DNA of 64,000 nucleotides from Alphaproteobacteria bacterium (GCA_017307275.1 JAFKFK010000008.1:124001-188000), one strand, 5' to 3'. Positions 53,067 to 62,459 are shown, counted from the first letter of the stretch. The notes: generated by a model not told the origin, from the letters alone. Program-made: numbers and translations.

Positions 53067-53852
53067 ATGGCCATCGCCGTCAATGTCGCCAAGGCGCGAC
53101 TTAAGAAGAACGAACTGTCGATCGGCATCGGCATCCGGCTGGTCCGCAATGTCGATATCATCAAGGTCATGAAGGCTGCGGGCTTCGACTGGCTGTTCAT
53201 CGACCTCGAGCACGGCTCCATGTCGATCGAGACCGCCTGCGAGATTTCCGTAGCCGCCCAGGATTCCGGCATCGCTCCGATCGTGCGCGTGCCTTACGGC
53301 GAACTCACCATGGCGACGCGCGTACTCGATGGCGGCGCCCTCGGCGTCGTGATCCCGCACGTCGACACGCCGGAGGAAGCAAAGGAGATCGCCGACAAGC
53401 TGCGCTATCCGCCCCGCGGCCATCGCTCGGTCGGCGGCGGTCAGGCGCAGTTCGACTATGCGCCCATGCCGCTCGGCGAGATGACCGCCAAGATCGACGA
53501 CAACACATTGATCACCGTGATGATCGAGACGCCCAAGGCCGTCGAGAATGCCGAAGCCATCGCCGCCGTACCCGGCATCGACTGTCTGTTGATGGGGTCG
53601 AGCGATCTCTCGATGGAAATGGGCATCCCCGGCGACACGGGAAACCCGAAGATCCAGGCCGCCGTCGACAAGGTCGTGGCCGCCTGCAAGAAGCATGGCA
53701 AGTGGCCGGGCATGGGCGGCGCCTACACCGAAGAACTGCTGAAGCTCTACACCGAGAAGGGCATGCGCTTCCTGCTCTCCGGCAACGACCTGCCCATGCT
53801 CACGGCCGCCGCCCGCGCGCACCAGGCGAAGGTCAGGGCATTCCAGAAGTAA
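53067..53852 (+). CDS. HpcH/HpaI aldolase family protein
   Basis: The 261-residue class II pyruvate aldolase has MKAAGFDWLFIDLEHGSMSIETAC, VRVPYG, VIPHVDTPEEAKEIADKLRYPPRGHRS, VMIETPKAVENAEAIAAVPGIDCLLMGSSDLSMEMG. Metal ligands are the Glu of VMIET and the Asp of SSDLS. Cleaves 2-oxo-4-hydroxy acids (4-hydroxy-2-oxoheptanedioate type) to pyruvate and an aldehyde. GGAGG precedes the ATG. Confidence 0.92.
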   Translation: MAIAVNVAKARLKKNELSIGIGIRLVRNVDIIKVMKAAGFDWLFIDLEHGSMSIETACEISVAAQDSGIAPIVRVPYGELTMATRVLDGGALGVVIPHVDTPEEAKEIADKLRYPPRGHRSVGGGQAQFDYAPMPLGEMTAKIDDNTLITVMIETPKAVENAEAIAAVPGIDCLLMGSSDLSMEMGIPGDTGNPKIQAAVDKVVAACKKHGKWPGMGGAYTEELLKLYTEKGMRFLLSGNDLPMLTAAARAHQAKVRAFQK

Positions 53853-53860
53853 CAGCGAGA

Positions 53861-53888
53861 AGGGCGCGCAGCTGAAGCCGCGCGCCCT
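53861..53888. terminator. Bidirectional terminator hairpin
   Basis: AGGGCGCGC (53861-53869) pairs perfectly with GCGCGCCCT (53880-53888) around a 10-base loop. It sits between the convergent aldolase stop (53852) and the ThDP enzyme stop (53895). CCCTCTT follows on the plus strand. Confidence 0.75.
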
Positions 53889-53894
53889 ACCCTC

Positions 53895-55547
53895 TTAGCG
53901 CTTCCCTTCGATCTCGATCTCGATCAGGTGCGGCTTGCCTGACTTGAAGGCGGCCGCGACCGCTGCCTTGATGTCGTCTGCCTTGGCGACATAGGTCCCG
54001 GCAACACCCATGCCCTTCGCCATGTCGACGAAACCCATGGTCGGCCCCGACAGGTCCATGTGCATGTACGGCTTGTTCGACTTCACGTCGAAACGGGCGC
54101 GATAGGCGTCGATATTGTGCTTCAGCACGCGATACTCGCGGTTCGCCAGGATCACGAACACGATCGGCAGGTCGTGATGCGCCGCCGTCCAGAGCGCCTG
54201 GATGGAATACATCGACGAGCCGTCGCCCGAGATGCAAAGGACCGGCCGCTTGCTCTCGGCCACCGCGACACCGATGGCCCCCGACAATCCCTGCCCGATG
54301 CCACCGCCGCGCCCGCTGTAGTAGTCGCCCGGGCCGGCGAAAGTGAAGGTCTTGAACAGATCGAGATTGGCCGTGATGGTCTCGTCGACCACGACCACAT
54401 CCTTGGGCGAACCAGCGCGGATCTCCGCCATGGCGCGCGCCATCGAGGTCGGCGTCCGGGCCCAGGCCTTCTCGACGCGGGCCTTCTGCGCCGCATCGTC
54501 CGTCTCTTTCTGGGCCTTGAGCGCCTCGTTGCGCTGCTTTGCGCCGGCGACTTCTTGCGAACCCAGCGCGCTCACCAGCGCCTCCAGGCCAGCCCCGACA
54601 TCCGACACGACGCCGGCATCGAGCGCAAAGTTGTAGGCAAGCCGCGACGGCGCGGCTTCGATCTGCAGCACCTTGGTGCCGGCCGCGAACGGCGAGCCCG
54701 GCGCATACCAGACCTCTTCGAAGAAGGGGCCGCCCACCATCAGTACGAGGTCGTTGCCGGCGAGCTGCTTGGCAATACCCGCCGCATCGAAAGCCAAGGT
54801 GCCTCGCGCCGCGGGATGATCCGTCGGGAAGGAGTTCTGGCCACGCAACCCTTCGAACCAGACCGAGGCGCCAACCTTCTCGGTGAGCTTCACCAGGGTC
54901 TGGTGCGCGCCGGCCCGGGCGATGTCGTCACCCGCGACAATCGCCGGCGCCTTGGCCGCCGCCAGCAGCTTGGCCATCGCGGCGATGCCCGCCGGATCCG
55001 GGCGCGTTGCCGTAAAGGAATGGCCGGGCTTGCCGGCCGGCACATTGGTCTCCTGCTCCATCACGTCGATGGGTAGGGCCACGAAGACCGGACCGGCCGG
55101 CGCCTCGTTGGCGATCTTGAACGCACGCTGGAGGATCGGGCCCAGCTCGTCGGCGCGCTCGACCTGCACGCTCCACTTGGTGACAGGCGCCGCGATTGCC
55201 GCAAGGTCGTGGCCGAGCACGGGATCGCGCAGCCGCAGCCGCGTGTCCTGCTGACCTGCCGTCACGACCATCGGCGAGTTGTTCTTCCACGCGCTGTAGA
55301 TGGCGCCGATCGCATTGCCGAGGCCCGGGGCCACATGCAGGTTCACGAAGGCGGTCTTGCCGCTCGCCTGGGCATAGAAGTTCGCGGCGCCAGTGGCGAC
55401 ACCTTCGTGCAGATGAACGATGTACTTGATCTGCGGATGATCGAGCAGCGAGTCGAGCAACGGGCTCTCGGTCGTGCCAGGATTGCCGAAGATTCGATCG
55501 ACACCATGATTGGCCAGCGTCTCGAAGAAAACCTGACGACCGCGCAT
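53895..55547 (-). CDS. ThDP-dependent enzyme, benzoylformate-decarboxylase-like
   Basis: Start at ATG 55547 (MRGRQVFFETLANHGVDRIFGNPGTTESPLL), with AAGGGAG upstream. The 550 residues have the ThDP activation Glu48 (HLHEGVA), His71 (VNLHVAPGLGNAIGA; aligns with the catalytic His70 of benzoylformate decarboxylase), SPMVVTAGQQD, and the Mg-ThDP block GDGSSMYSIQALWTAAHHDLPI. Thr occupies the place of the active-site Ser26. Decarboxylates a 2-oxo acid to an aldehyde. Divergent from the flavoprotein operon. Confidence 0.9.
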   Translation of the reverse strand: MRGRQVFFETLANHGVDRIFGNPGTTESPLLDSLLDHPQIKYIVHLHEGVATGAANFYAQASGKTAFVNLHVAPGLGNAIGAIYSAWKNNSPMVVTAGQQDTRLRLRDPVLGHDLAAIAAPVTKWSVQVERADELGPILQRAFKIANEAPAGPVFVALPIDVMEQETNVPAGKPGHSFTATRPDPAGIAAMAKLLAAAKAPAIVAGDDIARAGAHQTLVKLTEKVGASVWFEGLRGQNSFPTDHPAARGTLAFDAAGIAKQLAGNDLVLMVGGPFFEEVWYAPGSPFAAGTKVLQIEAAPSRLAYNFALDAGVVSDVGAGLEALVSALGSQEVAGAKQRNEALKAQKETDDAAQKARVEKAWARTPTSMARAMAEIRAGSPKDVVVVDETITANLDLFKTFTFAGPGDYYSGRGGGIGQGLSGAIGVAVAESKRPVLCISGDGSSMYSIQALWTAAHHDLPIVFVILANREYRVLKHNIDAYRARFDVKSNKPYMHMDLSGPTMGFVDMAKGMGVAGTYVAKADDIKAAVAAAFKSGKPHLIEIEIEGKR

Positions 55548-55610
55548 AGACTCTTCTCCCTTCCGCTCTGCGTCCCTGCTATGGAACCAGAATAGGGTGA
55601 GAAACACGGT

Positions 55611-57080
55611 ATGGTCGCTCTTGTCGAGCCGCAATCGCTAGGCCTGGATGCGCTGGAAGAAACGGCGCGCCACGATCTCGTCAGGCTGAACTATCCGCCG
55701 GCCAATTGGGTGCCCGAACGCACCGGGCCCGACGGCAAGCGCGCGCTCGACGTGCTGGTGGTCGGCGCCGGCATGTGCGGGCAGACAGCGGGCTACGGCC
55801 TGCTGCGCGAGGGAATCCGCAACATCCGCGTGATCGAACGCAACGGCCACGGCCACGAAGGCCCGTGGAACACCACCGCGCGCATGCCGATCCTGCGCTC
55901 GCCCAAGCATCTCACGGGGCCCGATCTCGGCGTGCCCTCCCTCACCTTTCGCGCCTGGTACGAAGCGCAGCACGGGCACGATGGCTGGGAGAAGCTCTAC
56001 AAGATCGACCGGCTGGACTGGCTGCGATACCTCCTGTGGGTCCGCAAGATCGTCGGCCTGCAGGTCGAAAACGGTGTCGGTCTGCAAAAGGTCGATCCGG
56101 CCGGCGATCTCCTGAAAGCGACGCTCTCGACCGGCGAAATCGTCTACGCGCGCAAGCTGGTGATGGCCAATGGCCGCGACGGCGCCGGCGGGTTTCGCTG
56201 GCCGTCCTTTCCGTCGTTCGACCCCGCGGACCCGAAGCGCGCCGGCCGCGTGTTTCACACGTTGGAAGAGATCGATTTCGGCAAACTCGTCGGCAAGCGC
56301 ATCGGCGTACTGGGTGTGCTTGCAACGGCCATCGACAACACTTGCACCGCGCTCGAAGCCGGCGCCCGCGAGGCGATCTGCTTTGCGCGCCGGTCGCACC
56401 TGCCGCAGGTCAACAAGGCCAAAGGGGTGTCGTTCCCGGGCTTCCAGCGTGGTCAGGGCATGCTGGACGACGATTGGCGCTGGAAGATCTACACCTACAT
56501 GCTGGCCGCCGGCTCGCCCCCGCCACACGAATCGGTTCTGCGGGCTCAGAGGCTCAAGGGATTTTCCTTCCGCTTCGGCACCCCTTGGCTCGATCTCGCG
56601 ATCGACGCCGACGGCGTCACGGTGACGACGACCAAGGGCACCGAACGTTTCGATGTCGTGCTGATGGGCACAGGCTTCGATGTTGATCTCTCGCGCGTTG
56701 CGGAACTGGCCGCCTTCGCCCCCGACGCCAAACTGTGGGCCGACATGCGGACGCCGGAGGAAGCCAGGGCAAATGCCGAAGCTGCCCGCTATCCCTATGT
56801 CGGCCGCGGTTTCGAGTTGATCGAGAAAGTGCCGGGCCGTGCGCCGCTGCTCGCCCACATCCATCTCCTCAACTGGGGCAGCATCCTCAGCCAGGGCGCG
56901 TTGGCCGGCGACATCCCGGGATTGTTCGTCGGCGCCACCAGGGTCGTGCAGGCGATCTCCCACGACCTCTTCACCGCTGACGCCGCGCGCCACGTCCAGA
57001 ACATGATCGAACAGGAAGACCCGGAACTCGCGCCGACCGACTACTTCGTCGCGCGCGAAAAGCGCTCGGGCACGCTCTGA
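55611..57080 (+). CDS. FAD/NAD(P)-binding flavoprotein, monooxygenase-like
   Basis: The 489 residues have the FAD Rossmann motif VVGAGMCGQTAGYGLLREG, the NTTARMPILRSPKHLTGPDLG stretch, and the second nucleotide motif RIGVLGVLATAIDNTCTALEAGA, which is weakly matched to GxGxxG. TGFDVDLSRV and LIGGVLAGDIPGLFVGA-like segments follow. The protein resembles the N-hydroxylating/Baeyer-Villiger-like flavoproteins. 63 bp from the ThDP gene start on the other strand and 13 bp before the GMC gene. Confidence 0.83.
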   Translation: MVALVEPQSLGLDALEETARHDLVRLNYPPANWVPERTGPDGKRALDVLVVGAGMCGQTAGYGLLREGIRNIRVIERNGHGHEGPWNTTARMPILRSPKHLTGPDLGVPSLTFRAWYEAQHGHDGWEKLYKIDRLDWLRYLLWVRKIVGLQVENGVGLQKVDPAGDLLKATLSTGEIVYARKLVMANGRDGAGGFRWPSFPSFDPADPKRAGRVFHTLEEIDFGKLVGKRIGVLGVLATAIDNTCTALEAGAREAICFARRSHLPQVNKAKGVSFPGFQRGQGMLDDDWRWKIYTYMLAAGSPPPHESVLRAQRLKGFSFRFGTPWLDLAIDADGVTVTTTKGTERFDVVLMGTGFDVDLSRVAELAAFAPDAKLWADMRTPEEARANAEAARYPYVGRGFELIEKVPGRAPLLAHIHLLNWGSILSQGALAGDIPGLFVGATRVVQAISHDLFTADAARHVQNMIEQEDPELAPTDYFVAREKRSGTL

Positions 57081-57093
57081 AAGAGGAAGCGAC

Positions 57094-58689
57094 ATGCAGG
57101 CGGATTATGTCATCGTAGGCGCTGGTTCGGCCGGCTGCACCGTCGCCGCGCGACTCGCCGAAACCGGCGCATCGGTGCTCCTTCTCGAAGCGGGCCCCCG
57201 CGACAGCCATCCGATGATCCATATCCCGGCCGGCGTGCGTTCGCTGATCCGCCATCCGGTCGTGAACTGGAACTTCACCACCGAACCGGAGAAGGGATCG
57301 GGCGACCGCCGCATCGACTGGCCCCGTGGCCGCACCCTGGGCGGTTCGAGCTCGATCAACGGCATGCTCTATGTGCGCGGCGCGCCAGCCGACTTCGACG
57401 GCTGGGCGCAGATGGGTTGTCGCGGCTGGACCTGGGACGAGGTGCTGCCCTTCTTCATGAAGTCCGAGCAGTACGCACAGGGCGGCGATGCGAGCGTGCG
57501 TGGCCAGGACGGACCGCTCAAGGTCGAGGACTACCGCACCATCCTGCCGCTCACCCATCGCTTCGTCGAAGGCGCGCAGCAGGCAGGTTTTCCCTTCAAT
57601 CCCGATCTCAACGGCAAGCAGCGCTACGGCGTCGGTTACTCGCAGATGACACGGCGCGGCCGCTGGCGCGGCTCGACGGCGCAGACCTACCTGCGCGAGG
57701 CCCGTCGTTACCCTAACCTCAGGGTCGAGACCGACGCGCAGGCCGGCAAGCTGCTGTTCGACGGCAAGCGCTGTGTTGGTGCCACGTTCCAGCGCGGCGG
57801 CACGCTCACCGAGGTACGCGCCAACCGCGAGGTGATCGTGGCCGGCGGCGCGGTGAACTCACCGCACATCCTGCAAATCTCCGGCATCGGCCCGGCCGCG
57901 CATCTGCAGTCGCTCGGCATTCCCGTCGTCCACGACCTGTCGGGTGTGGGTGCGAACCTGATCGACCACTACGTCGTGCGTGTCGTCCATCGCGTGCAGG
58001 GCGCGGAGACGATGAACCAGATCGCCCGCTTTCCGCGTGTGCTGCCGGAGATCCTGCGCTTCGCCTTCACCGGCCGCGGCGCACTGACCTTCGGCGTCAC
58101 CGCCGCCCAGGTCTTCTGCGACAGCCGCGAGGGCCTTGCCTCGCCCGACCTGCAGCTCCTGTTCACGCCGGGCAGTTCGCATCCCGTGAAGTTCGGCGAG
58201 CTCGACGAGCTGCCGGGCATGAGCTGCGTGGTCTGTGTCGTAAAGCCCGATAGCCGCGGCACCATCATGGCGACTTCGGCCGATCCCTTCGCACGGCCGG
58301 CCATTCACCCCAACTACCTCTCGACGCGCACCGACGAGGTGGCTCTGTTGAGCGGAATCGAGAAGGTGCGCCGCATCTTCGCGAGCCCGGCTCTCGCCAA
58401 GCACAGCACCGCCGAGATCCAGCCCGGTCCCGATCTCACCAGCGAGGCCGATCTGCTGGCCTATGCGCGCCGCGCCGGCAACACGCTCTATCACCCGGTC
58501 GGCACCTGCAAGATGGGCGAGGACCCTCGTGCCGTCGTCGATTCGCGGCTGCGCGTGCATGGCCTCCAGGGCCTGCGCGTGATCGATGCGTCGGTGATGC
58601 CGACTCTCACGACCGGCAATACAAACGCCCCCACCATCATGATCGGCGAGAAGGGTGCAGCGATGATCCGGGAGGATGCCCGGGCGTGA
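57094..58689 (+). CDS. GMC family oxidoreductase
   Basis: The 531 residues have FAD motif [87 protein letters not shown]. His in LYHPVG is the base candidate. Alcohol (possibly benzyl or choline) oxidation to aldehyde with FAD. It is a close relative of the 45417 gene. Overlaps the GyrI-like gene by 4 bp (GTGA). Confidence 0.93.
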   Translation: MQADYVIVGAGSAGCTVAARLAETGASVLLLEAGPRDSHPMIHIPAGVRSLIRHPVVNWNFTTEPEKGSGDRRIDWPRGRTLGGSSSINGMLYVRGAPADFDGWAQMGCRGWTWDEVLPFFMKSEQYAQGGDASVRGQDGPLKVEDYRTILPLTHRFVEGAQQAGFPFNPDLNGKQRYGVGYSQMTRRGRWRGSTAQTYLREARRYPNLRVETDAQAGKLLFDGKRCVGATFQRGGTLTEVRANREVIVAGGAVNSPHILQISGIGPAAHLQSLGIPVVHDLSGVGANLIDHYVVRVVHRVQGAETMNQIARFPRVLPEILRFAFTGRGALTFGVTAAQVFCDSREGLASPDLQLLFTPGSSHPVKFGELDELPGMSCVVCVVKPDSRGTIMATSADPFARPAIHPNYLSTRTDEVALLSGIEKVRRIFASPALAKHSTAEIQPGPDLTSEADLLAYARRAGNTLYHPVGTCKMGEDPRAVVDSRLRVHGLQGLRVIDASVMPTLTTGNTNAPTIMIGEKGAAMIREDARA

Positions 58690-59312
58690 CGCCGCTTGCG
58701 AAGATCGACTTCAAGAAGGCGCTGCCCAACCTCTATACGGTGCCGCGCGACCGCTTCGTGTCGGTCGACATTCCCGCGATGCAGTTCGTCATGGTCGATG
58801 GCGCGGGCGATCCCAATACGGCGCCCGCCTACCAGAAGGCGATCGAATGGCTCTACTCGACGAGCTACGCCATGAAATTCGCGGCCAAGGCGGTCCTGAA
58901 AAAGGACTATGCCGTGCCGCCCCTCGAAGGGCTGTGGTGGGCCGACGATCCGGCGGATTTCGTCGCGCGCCGCAAGGATCGCTGGCGTTGGACCATGATG
59001 ATCATGGCGCCCGAGTTCATCGACCGGCCTCTGTTCGAGGCTGCCGCCGACAAGTCTGGGAAGAAGCTCGGCGCGCCACCTGCGAGCCTGCGGCTCGAAC
59101 GTTTCGACGAGGGCCGATCCCTGCAGATCCTGCATGTCGGCAGCTACGACGACGAAGGACCGACACTCGCCCGGCTGCATGATGAGGAGATGCCATCGCA
59201 AGGCCTGACCTTCGCTGGCCACCATCACGAAATCTATCTCAGCGATGCCCGCCGGACCGATCCCGCCAAGCTCAAGACCATCCTGCGGCAGCCGGTCAAG
59301 CCAAAGCCCTAA
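58686..59312 (+). CDS. GyrI-like domain protein
   Basis: GTG start in a GTGA overlap with the GMC stop. The 208 residues have a GyrI-like small-molecule-binding pattern: VPRDRFVSVDIPAMQFVMVDGAGDPNTAPAYQKAIEWLYSTSYAMKF, PPLEGLWWADDP, LQILHVGSYDDEGPTLARLHDEEM, HHEIYLSDARRTDPAKLKTILRQP. No DNA-binding domain. It may bind or hydrolyse a hydrophobic ligand. Last gene of the plus operon. Confidence 0.88.
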   Translation: MTPLAKIDFKKALPNLYTVPRDRFVSVDIPAMQFVMVDGAGDPNTAPAYQKAIEWLYSTSYAMKFAAKAVLKKDYAVPPLEGLWWADDPADFVARRKDRWRWTMMIMAPEFIDRPLFEAAADKSGKKLGAPPASLRLERFDEGRSLQILHVGSYDDEGPTLARLHDEEMPSQGLTFAGHHHEIYLSDARRTDPAKLKTILRQPVKPKP

Positions 59313-59322
59313 CCAACCATCG

Positions 59323-60300
59323 CTAGTCGACCTTGGCGCCGACCTGCTTCACGACTTCGGCCCATTTGGCGCGATCGGCTTTTACCGTCGCCTTGAACTG
59401 GTCCAGGGTCTCGTAGCGCGGCGTATTGCCGAGTTCGGCGAGCTTCTTCTGCGTCTCGGGGTCGCCGAGCGCCGTCTTGATGGCGAGATTCATCCTCTCG
59501 GCGATCGCACGGTCGAGGCCCTTGGGTCCAAAGATCGCGAACCACGTGTAGCTCTCGTAGCCCGGTACGCCGGCCTCGTCGATCGTCGGCACATCGGGGA
59601 TCGCCGCGACGCGTTTCTTCGTCGTGACGCCGAGCAGCCTCACCTTACCGGCCTTGGCGTGCTGCAGCACCGTCTGCACCTGATTGAAGATGCAGCAGAC
59701 ATCGCCTTTCAGCACCGCCTGGATGGCGTCAGGTCCGCCCTTGTAGGGGACGTGAACCATGTCGAGGCCAGCCTTGTGCACGAATTCCGCGAAGGCGAGA
59801 TGAGTGCCCGTGCCGTTACCGGTCGACGCGTAGTTGTACTTGCCGGGAGCGGCCTTCACCTTGGCGATGAAATCCTTCACCGACGCGGCGTCTATCACTA
59901 CGGGATTGATCGTCAGCACGTTGGAAACATCGACCAGAGTCGAGATCGGCGTGAAATCGGCTTCAACGTCGAACGACAGCCGGGGGTAGAGCGCCGGGTT
60001 CACACCATGCGTCGCCGCCGTTCCCAGGAGGAAGGTGTAGCCATCGGGTTTGGCGTGCGCGACGGTCTCGGAGGCGACATTACCGCCGGCGCCCGGCTTG
60101 TAGTCGATGACCAGTCGCTGACCGAGCGACTTCTCGAGCGAGGGTTGCAGCATGCGCGCGATCACGTCGACGCCCGAACCGGCCGGGAAACCCATCAGCA
60201 CGGTGATCGGCTTACTGGGCCATTCCGCTGTCTGGCTTTGCGCCTGAACCGATGTCGCAGTGAGGAAGGCCGCAAATGCTCCCAGCAACGATCTCAGCAT
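59323..60300 (-). CDS. Tripartite tricarboxylate transporter (Bug) substrate-binding protein
   Basis: Start at ATG 60300 (MLRSLLGAFAAFLTATSVQAQ) with GAGGAG; the frame upstream lies in the acyl-CoA dehydrogenase start. The 325 residues have a signal peptide and WPSKPITVLMGFPAGSGVDVIARMLQPSLEKSLGQRLVIDYKPGAGG, YKGGPDAIQAVLKGDV. Periplasmic carboxylate binder without TctAB partners in the window. Divergent from the acyl-CoA dehydrogenase gene with 61 bp between starts. Confidence 0.92.
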   Translation of the reverse strand: MLRSLLGAFAAFLTATSVQAQSQTAEWPSKPITVLMGFPAGSGVDVIARMLQPSLEKSLGQRLVIDYKPGAGGNVASETVAHAKPDGYTFLLGTAATHGVNPALYPRLSFDVEADFTPISTLVDVSNVLTINPVVIDAASVKDFIAKVKAAPGKYNYASTGNGTGTHLAFAEFVHKAGLDMVHVPYKGGPDAIQAVLKGDVCCIFNQVQTVLQHAKAGKVRLLGVTTKKRVAAIPDVPTIDEAGVPGYESYTWFAIFGPKGLDRAIAERMNLAIKTALGDPETQKKLAELGNTPRYETLDQFKATVKADRAKWAEVVKQVGAKVD

Positions 60301-60361
60301 GCGTGTCTCCTCACGCGGGGCGAATTGGCTACTATGCTGCGGCAATGTGAGGAGAAATGCC

Positions 60362-61528
60362 ATGGGGTACATGACCGAAGAGCGCCGCCTGATCCAGGAG
60401 ACGGCCCGCGCCTTCGCCATGAAGGAGGTCTTGCCGGTCGCCAACAAGCTCGATCCGGAGAAGGGCGACATCCCGCCCGAACTGATCCAGAAGCTGGCCG
60501 ACATGGGCTATTTCGGCATCGTGATCCCGGAAGAATATGGCGGCATGGGGCTGGGCGTCTTCGAGTACTGCCTGATCGCCGAGGAACTGGCGCGCGCCTG
60601 GATGAGCGTCGCCTCCATCATCGCCCGCGGCAATGGCCTCAGCGCCGGCCGCGGCATGACCGATGCGCAGCGGGCCGTCTTCCTGCCGCGCGCCGCCCGC
60701 GGTGAATTCCTGGGTGCCGCTGCCATGTCGGAGCCCAATGTCGGCTCCGACCTCGGCAGCATCTCCTGCCGGGCGCGCAAGGACGGCGACGACTGGGTGA
60801 TCAACGGCAACAAATACTGGTGCACCTTCGCCGATGGCGCCGACTACATCATGCTGGTCGCCCGCACTTCCGATGCGCCCGATCCCAAGCGCAAGCATGT
60901 CGGCCTCTCCTCCTTCCTGATCGAGAAGCCGCGCGGCACTCTGCCCAAGGGCGTCAAGGGCTCGCCGATTCCCAAGATCGGATACTTCGGCTGGAAGACC
61001 TGGGAACTCGCCTTCGACGATTGCCGCCTGCCCGGCTCTGCCCTGATTGGCGAGGAAGGTCGCGCCTTCTATTACATCTCGGCAGGCCTCGAACGCGCCC
61101 GTGCTCATACCGCGGCCCGCTCGATCGGACTCGCCCGCGGCGCGCTGGAGGATGCCACTGCCTATGCCCAGGAACGTCGGCAGTTCGGCCAGGCCATCGG
61201 CGATTTCCAGAACACGCGCTTTCGCCTCGCACGCATGGCGACCGATATCGAAGCGGCACGCCAGCTCATGTACTTCGTGTGCGACGAGATCGATCAAAAG
61301 CGCCGCTGCGACAAGGAAGCGGCCATGGTGAAGCTCTTCGCCTCCGAGATGGCCGAGCGCGTCACCTCCGAAGCGCTGCAGATCTTTGGCGGCGCGGGCT
61401 ACACGACCCTGCACGCGGTGGAGCGCTACTGGCGCGACGCCCGCCTCACCAAGATCTTCGAGGGCACTTCGGAGATCCAGCAGCGCATCATCTCCGACCA
61501 CCTGCTTGGCAAGTCGAAGGCCGCCTGA
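60362..61528 (+). CDS. Acyl-CoA dehydrogenase
   Basis: ATG 60362 with GAGGAG. The 388 residues include ELIQKLADMGYFGIVIPEEYGGMGLG, AMSEPNVGSDLGSI (flavin-loop), ERRQFGQAIGDFQNTRF and IFEGTSEIQQRIISDHLL, whose Glu is the catalytic base. Oxidises acyl-CoA to enoyl-CoA with FAD. Its stop overlaps the following channel gene (TGATG). Confidence 0.95.
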   Translation: MGYMTEERRLIQETARAFAMKEVLPVANKLDPEKGDIPPELIQKLADMGYFGIVIPEEYGGMGLGVFEYCLIAEELARAWMSVASIIARGNGLSAGRGMTDAQRAVFLPRAARGEFLGAAAMSEPNVGSDLGSISCRARKDGDDWVINGNKYWCTFADGADYIMLVARTSDAPDPKRKHVGLSSFLIEKPRGTLPKGVKGSPIPKIGYFGWKTWELAFDDCRLPGSALIGEEGRAFYYISAGLERARAHTAARSIGLARGALEDATAYAQERRQFGQAIGDFQNTRFRLARMATDIEAARQLMYFVCDEIDQKRRCDKEAAMVKLFASEMAERVTSEALQIFGGAGYTTLHAVERYWRDARLTKIFEGTSEIQQRIISDHLLGKSKAA

Positions 61529-61977
61529 TGGAAGAGCTGTCGCCCCTGGAACGCATTGTGCGTGGCGTCATTATGATTGGCGCCACGGGCATCGTGCAGG
61601 TCATGGCACAGCTAGCCCTCAGCAAGATGATGGACATCGTTCCGGCGCCACGGCTCAGCCAGCACCCCACGGCCTACATGCTGTTGCACAGCGTGGTGGC
61701 CGTGCTGGTGCTGATGACCGGACACTTTATGCAGGTCACGCTGTGGGCCTTGCTCTACTACGATTGGGGAGAGCTCGGCAGCTTCAGTCACTCGTTCTAT
61801 TTCTCCCTCGCCTGCTTCACCACGCTGGGCGCGAACGAACTCAATCTGACACCGGCCCATCGCATCGCCGGTGCCGTCGAAGCCGCGGTCGGCATGCTGA
61901 TGTTCGGCTGGTCGACCGCGCTTCTGGTCCGCGTGGTGCAGCGGACGGACCGCCGTTCGGATCGTGAGGCGCAATGA
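61528..61977 (+). CDS. Ion-channel-like membrane protein with degenerate selectivity filter
   Basis: The 149 residues have about three membrane helices (VRGVIMIGATGIVQVMAQLAL; TAYMLLHSVVAVLVLMTGHFMQVTLW; IAGAVEAAVGMLMFGWSTALLVRVV) and a re-entrant stretch, SFYFSLACFTTLGANELNLTPAHR. That resembles the potassium-channel P-loop FTTLGYGD, but reads LGANE. Coupled to the acyl-CoA dehydrogenase by a TGATG overlap and to DUF3237 by ATGA. Confidence 0.72.
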   Translation: MEELSPLERIVRGVIMIGATGIVQVMAQLALSKMMDIVPAPRLSQHPTAYMLLHSVVAVLVLMTGHFMQVTLWALLYYDWGELGSFSHSFYFSLACFTTLGANELNLTPAHRIAGAVEAAVGMLMFGWSTALLVRVVQRTDRRSDREAQ

Positions 61978-62459
61978 GCCAGGAAATCGATACCTTCATT
62001 GCGACCCCGCCCGGTTTGCGCTTCGCGTTCGCCATCAAGGCCAAGGTCGGCCCGGTCCAGGATCTCGGCCAGACGGCGCGGGGTCACCGGCGCATCATCG
62101 ACATCGTGGGCGGCGAAGTGACAGGACCACGCCTTGAGGGCGAAATCCTGCCCGGCGGCGCCGACTGGCAAATCGTGCGCCCCGACGGCACGATCGAAGT
62201 CGTGGCGCGCTACACGATCCGCAGCACGTCGGGCGCAATGATCTATGTCCAGAACAAGGGGCTACGCGTGGCGAGCCCGGAGATCCTGGCCCGCATGTCA
62301 AAGGGCGAGCTGGTGCCCTTCGACAGCTATCATTTCCGCACGGCGCCCCGCTTCGAGACTGCCGACCTTGGCCTCAAGTGGCTGGAGCGAGCAACCTTCG
62401 TTGGTGTCGCAACACGAGCGCCGGACCGTATCGCCATCGGCTTCCACGAGGTGCTTTAG
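61974..62459 (+). CDS. DUF3237 family protein
   Basis: The 161 residues contain the DUF3237 pattern: FAFAIKAKVGPVQDLGQTARGHRRIIDIVGGEVTGPRLEGEILPGGADWQIVRPDGTIEVVARYTI and a beta-barrel look. Function unknown. Its stop overlaps the stop of the convergent cytochrome gene by 4 bp. Confidence 0.88.
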   Translation: MSQEIDTFIATPPGLRFAFAIKAKVGPVQDLGQTARGHRRIIDIVGGEVTGPRLEGEILPGGADWQIVRPDGTIEVVARYTIRSTSGAMIYVQNKGLRVASPEILARMSKGELVPFDSYHFRTAPRFETADLGLKWLERATFVGVATRAPDRIAIGFHEVL

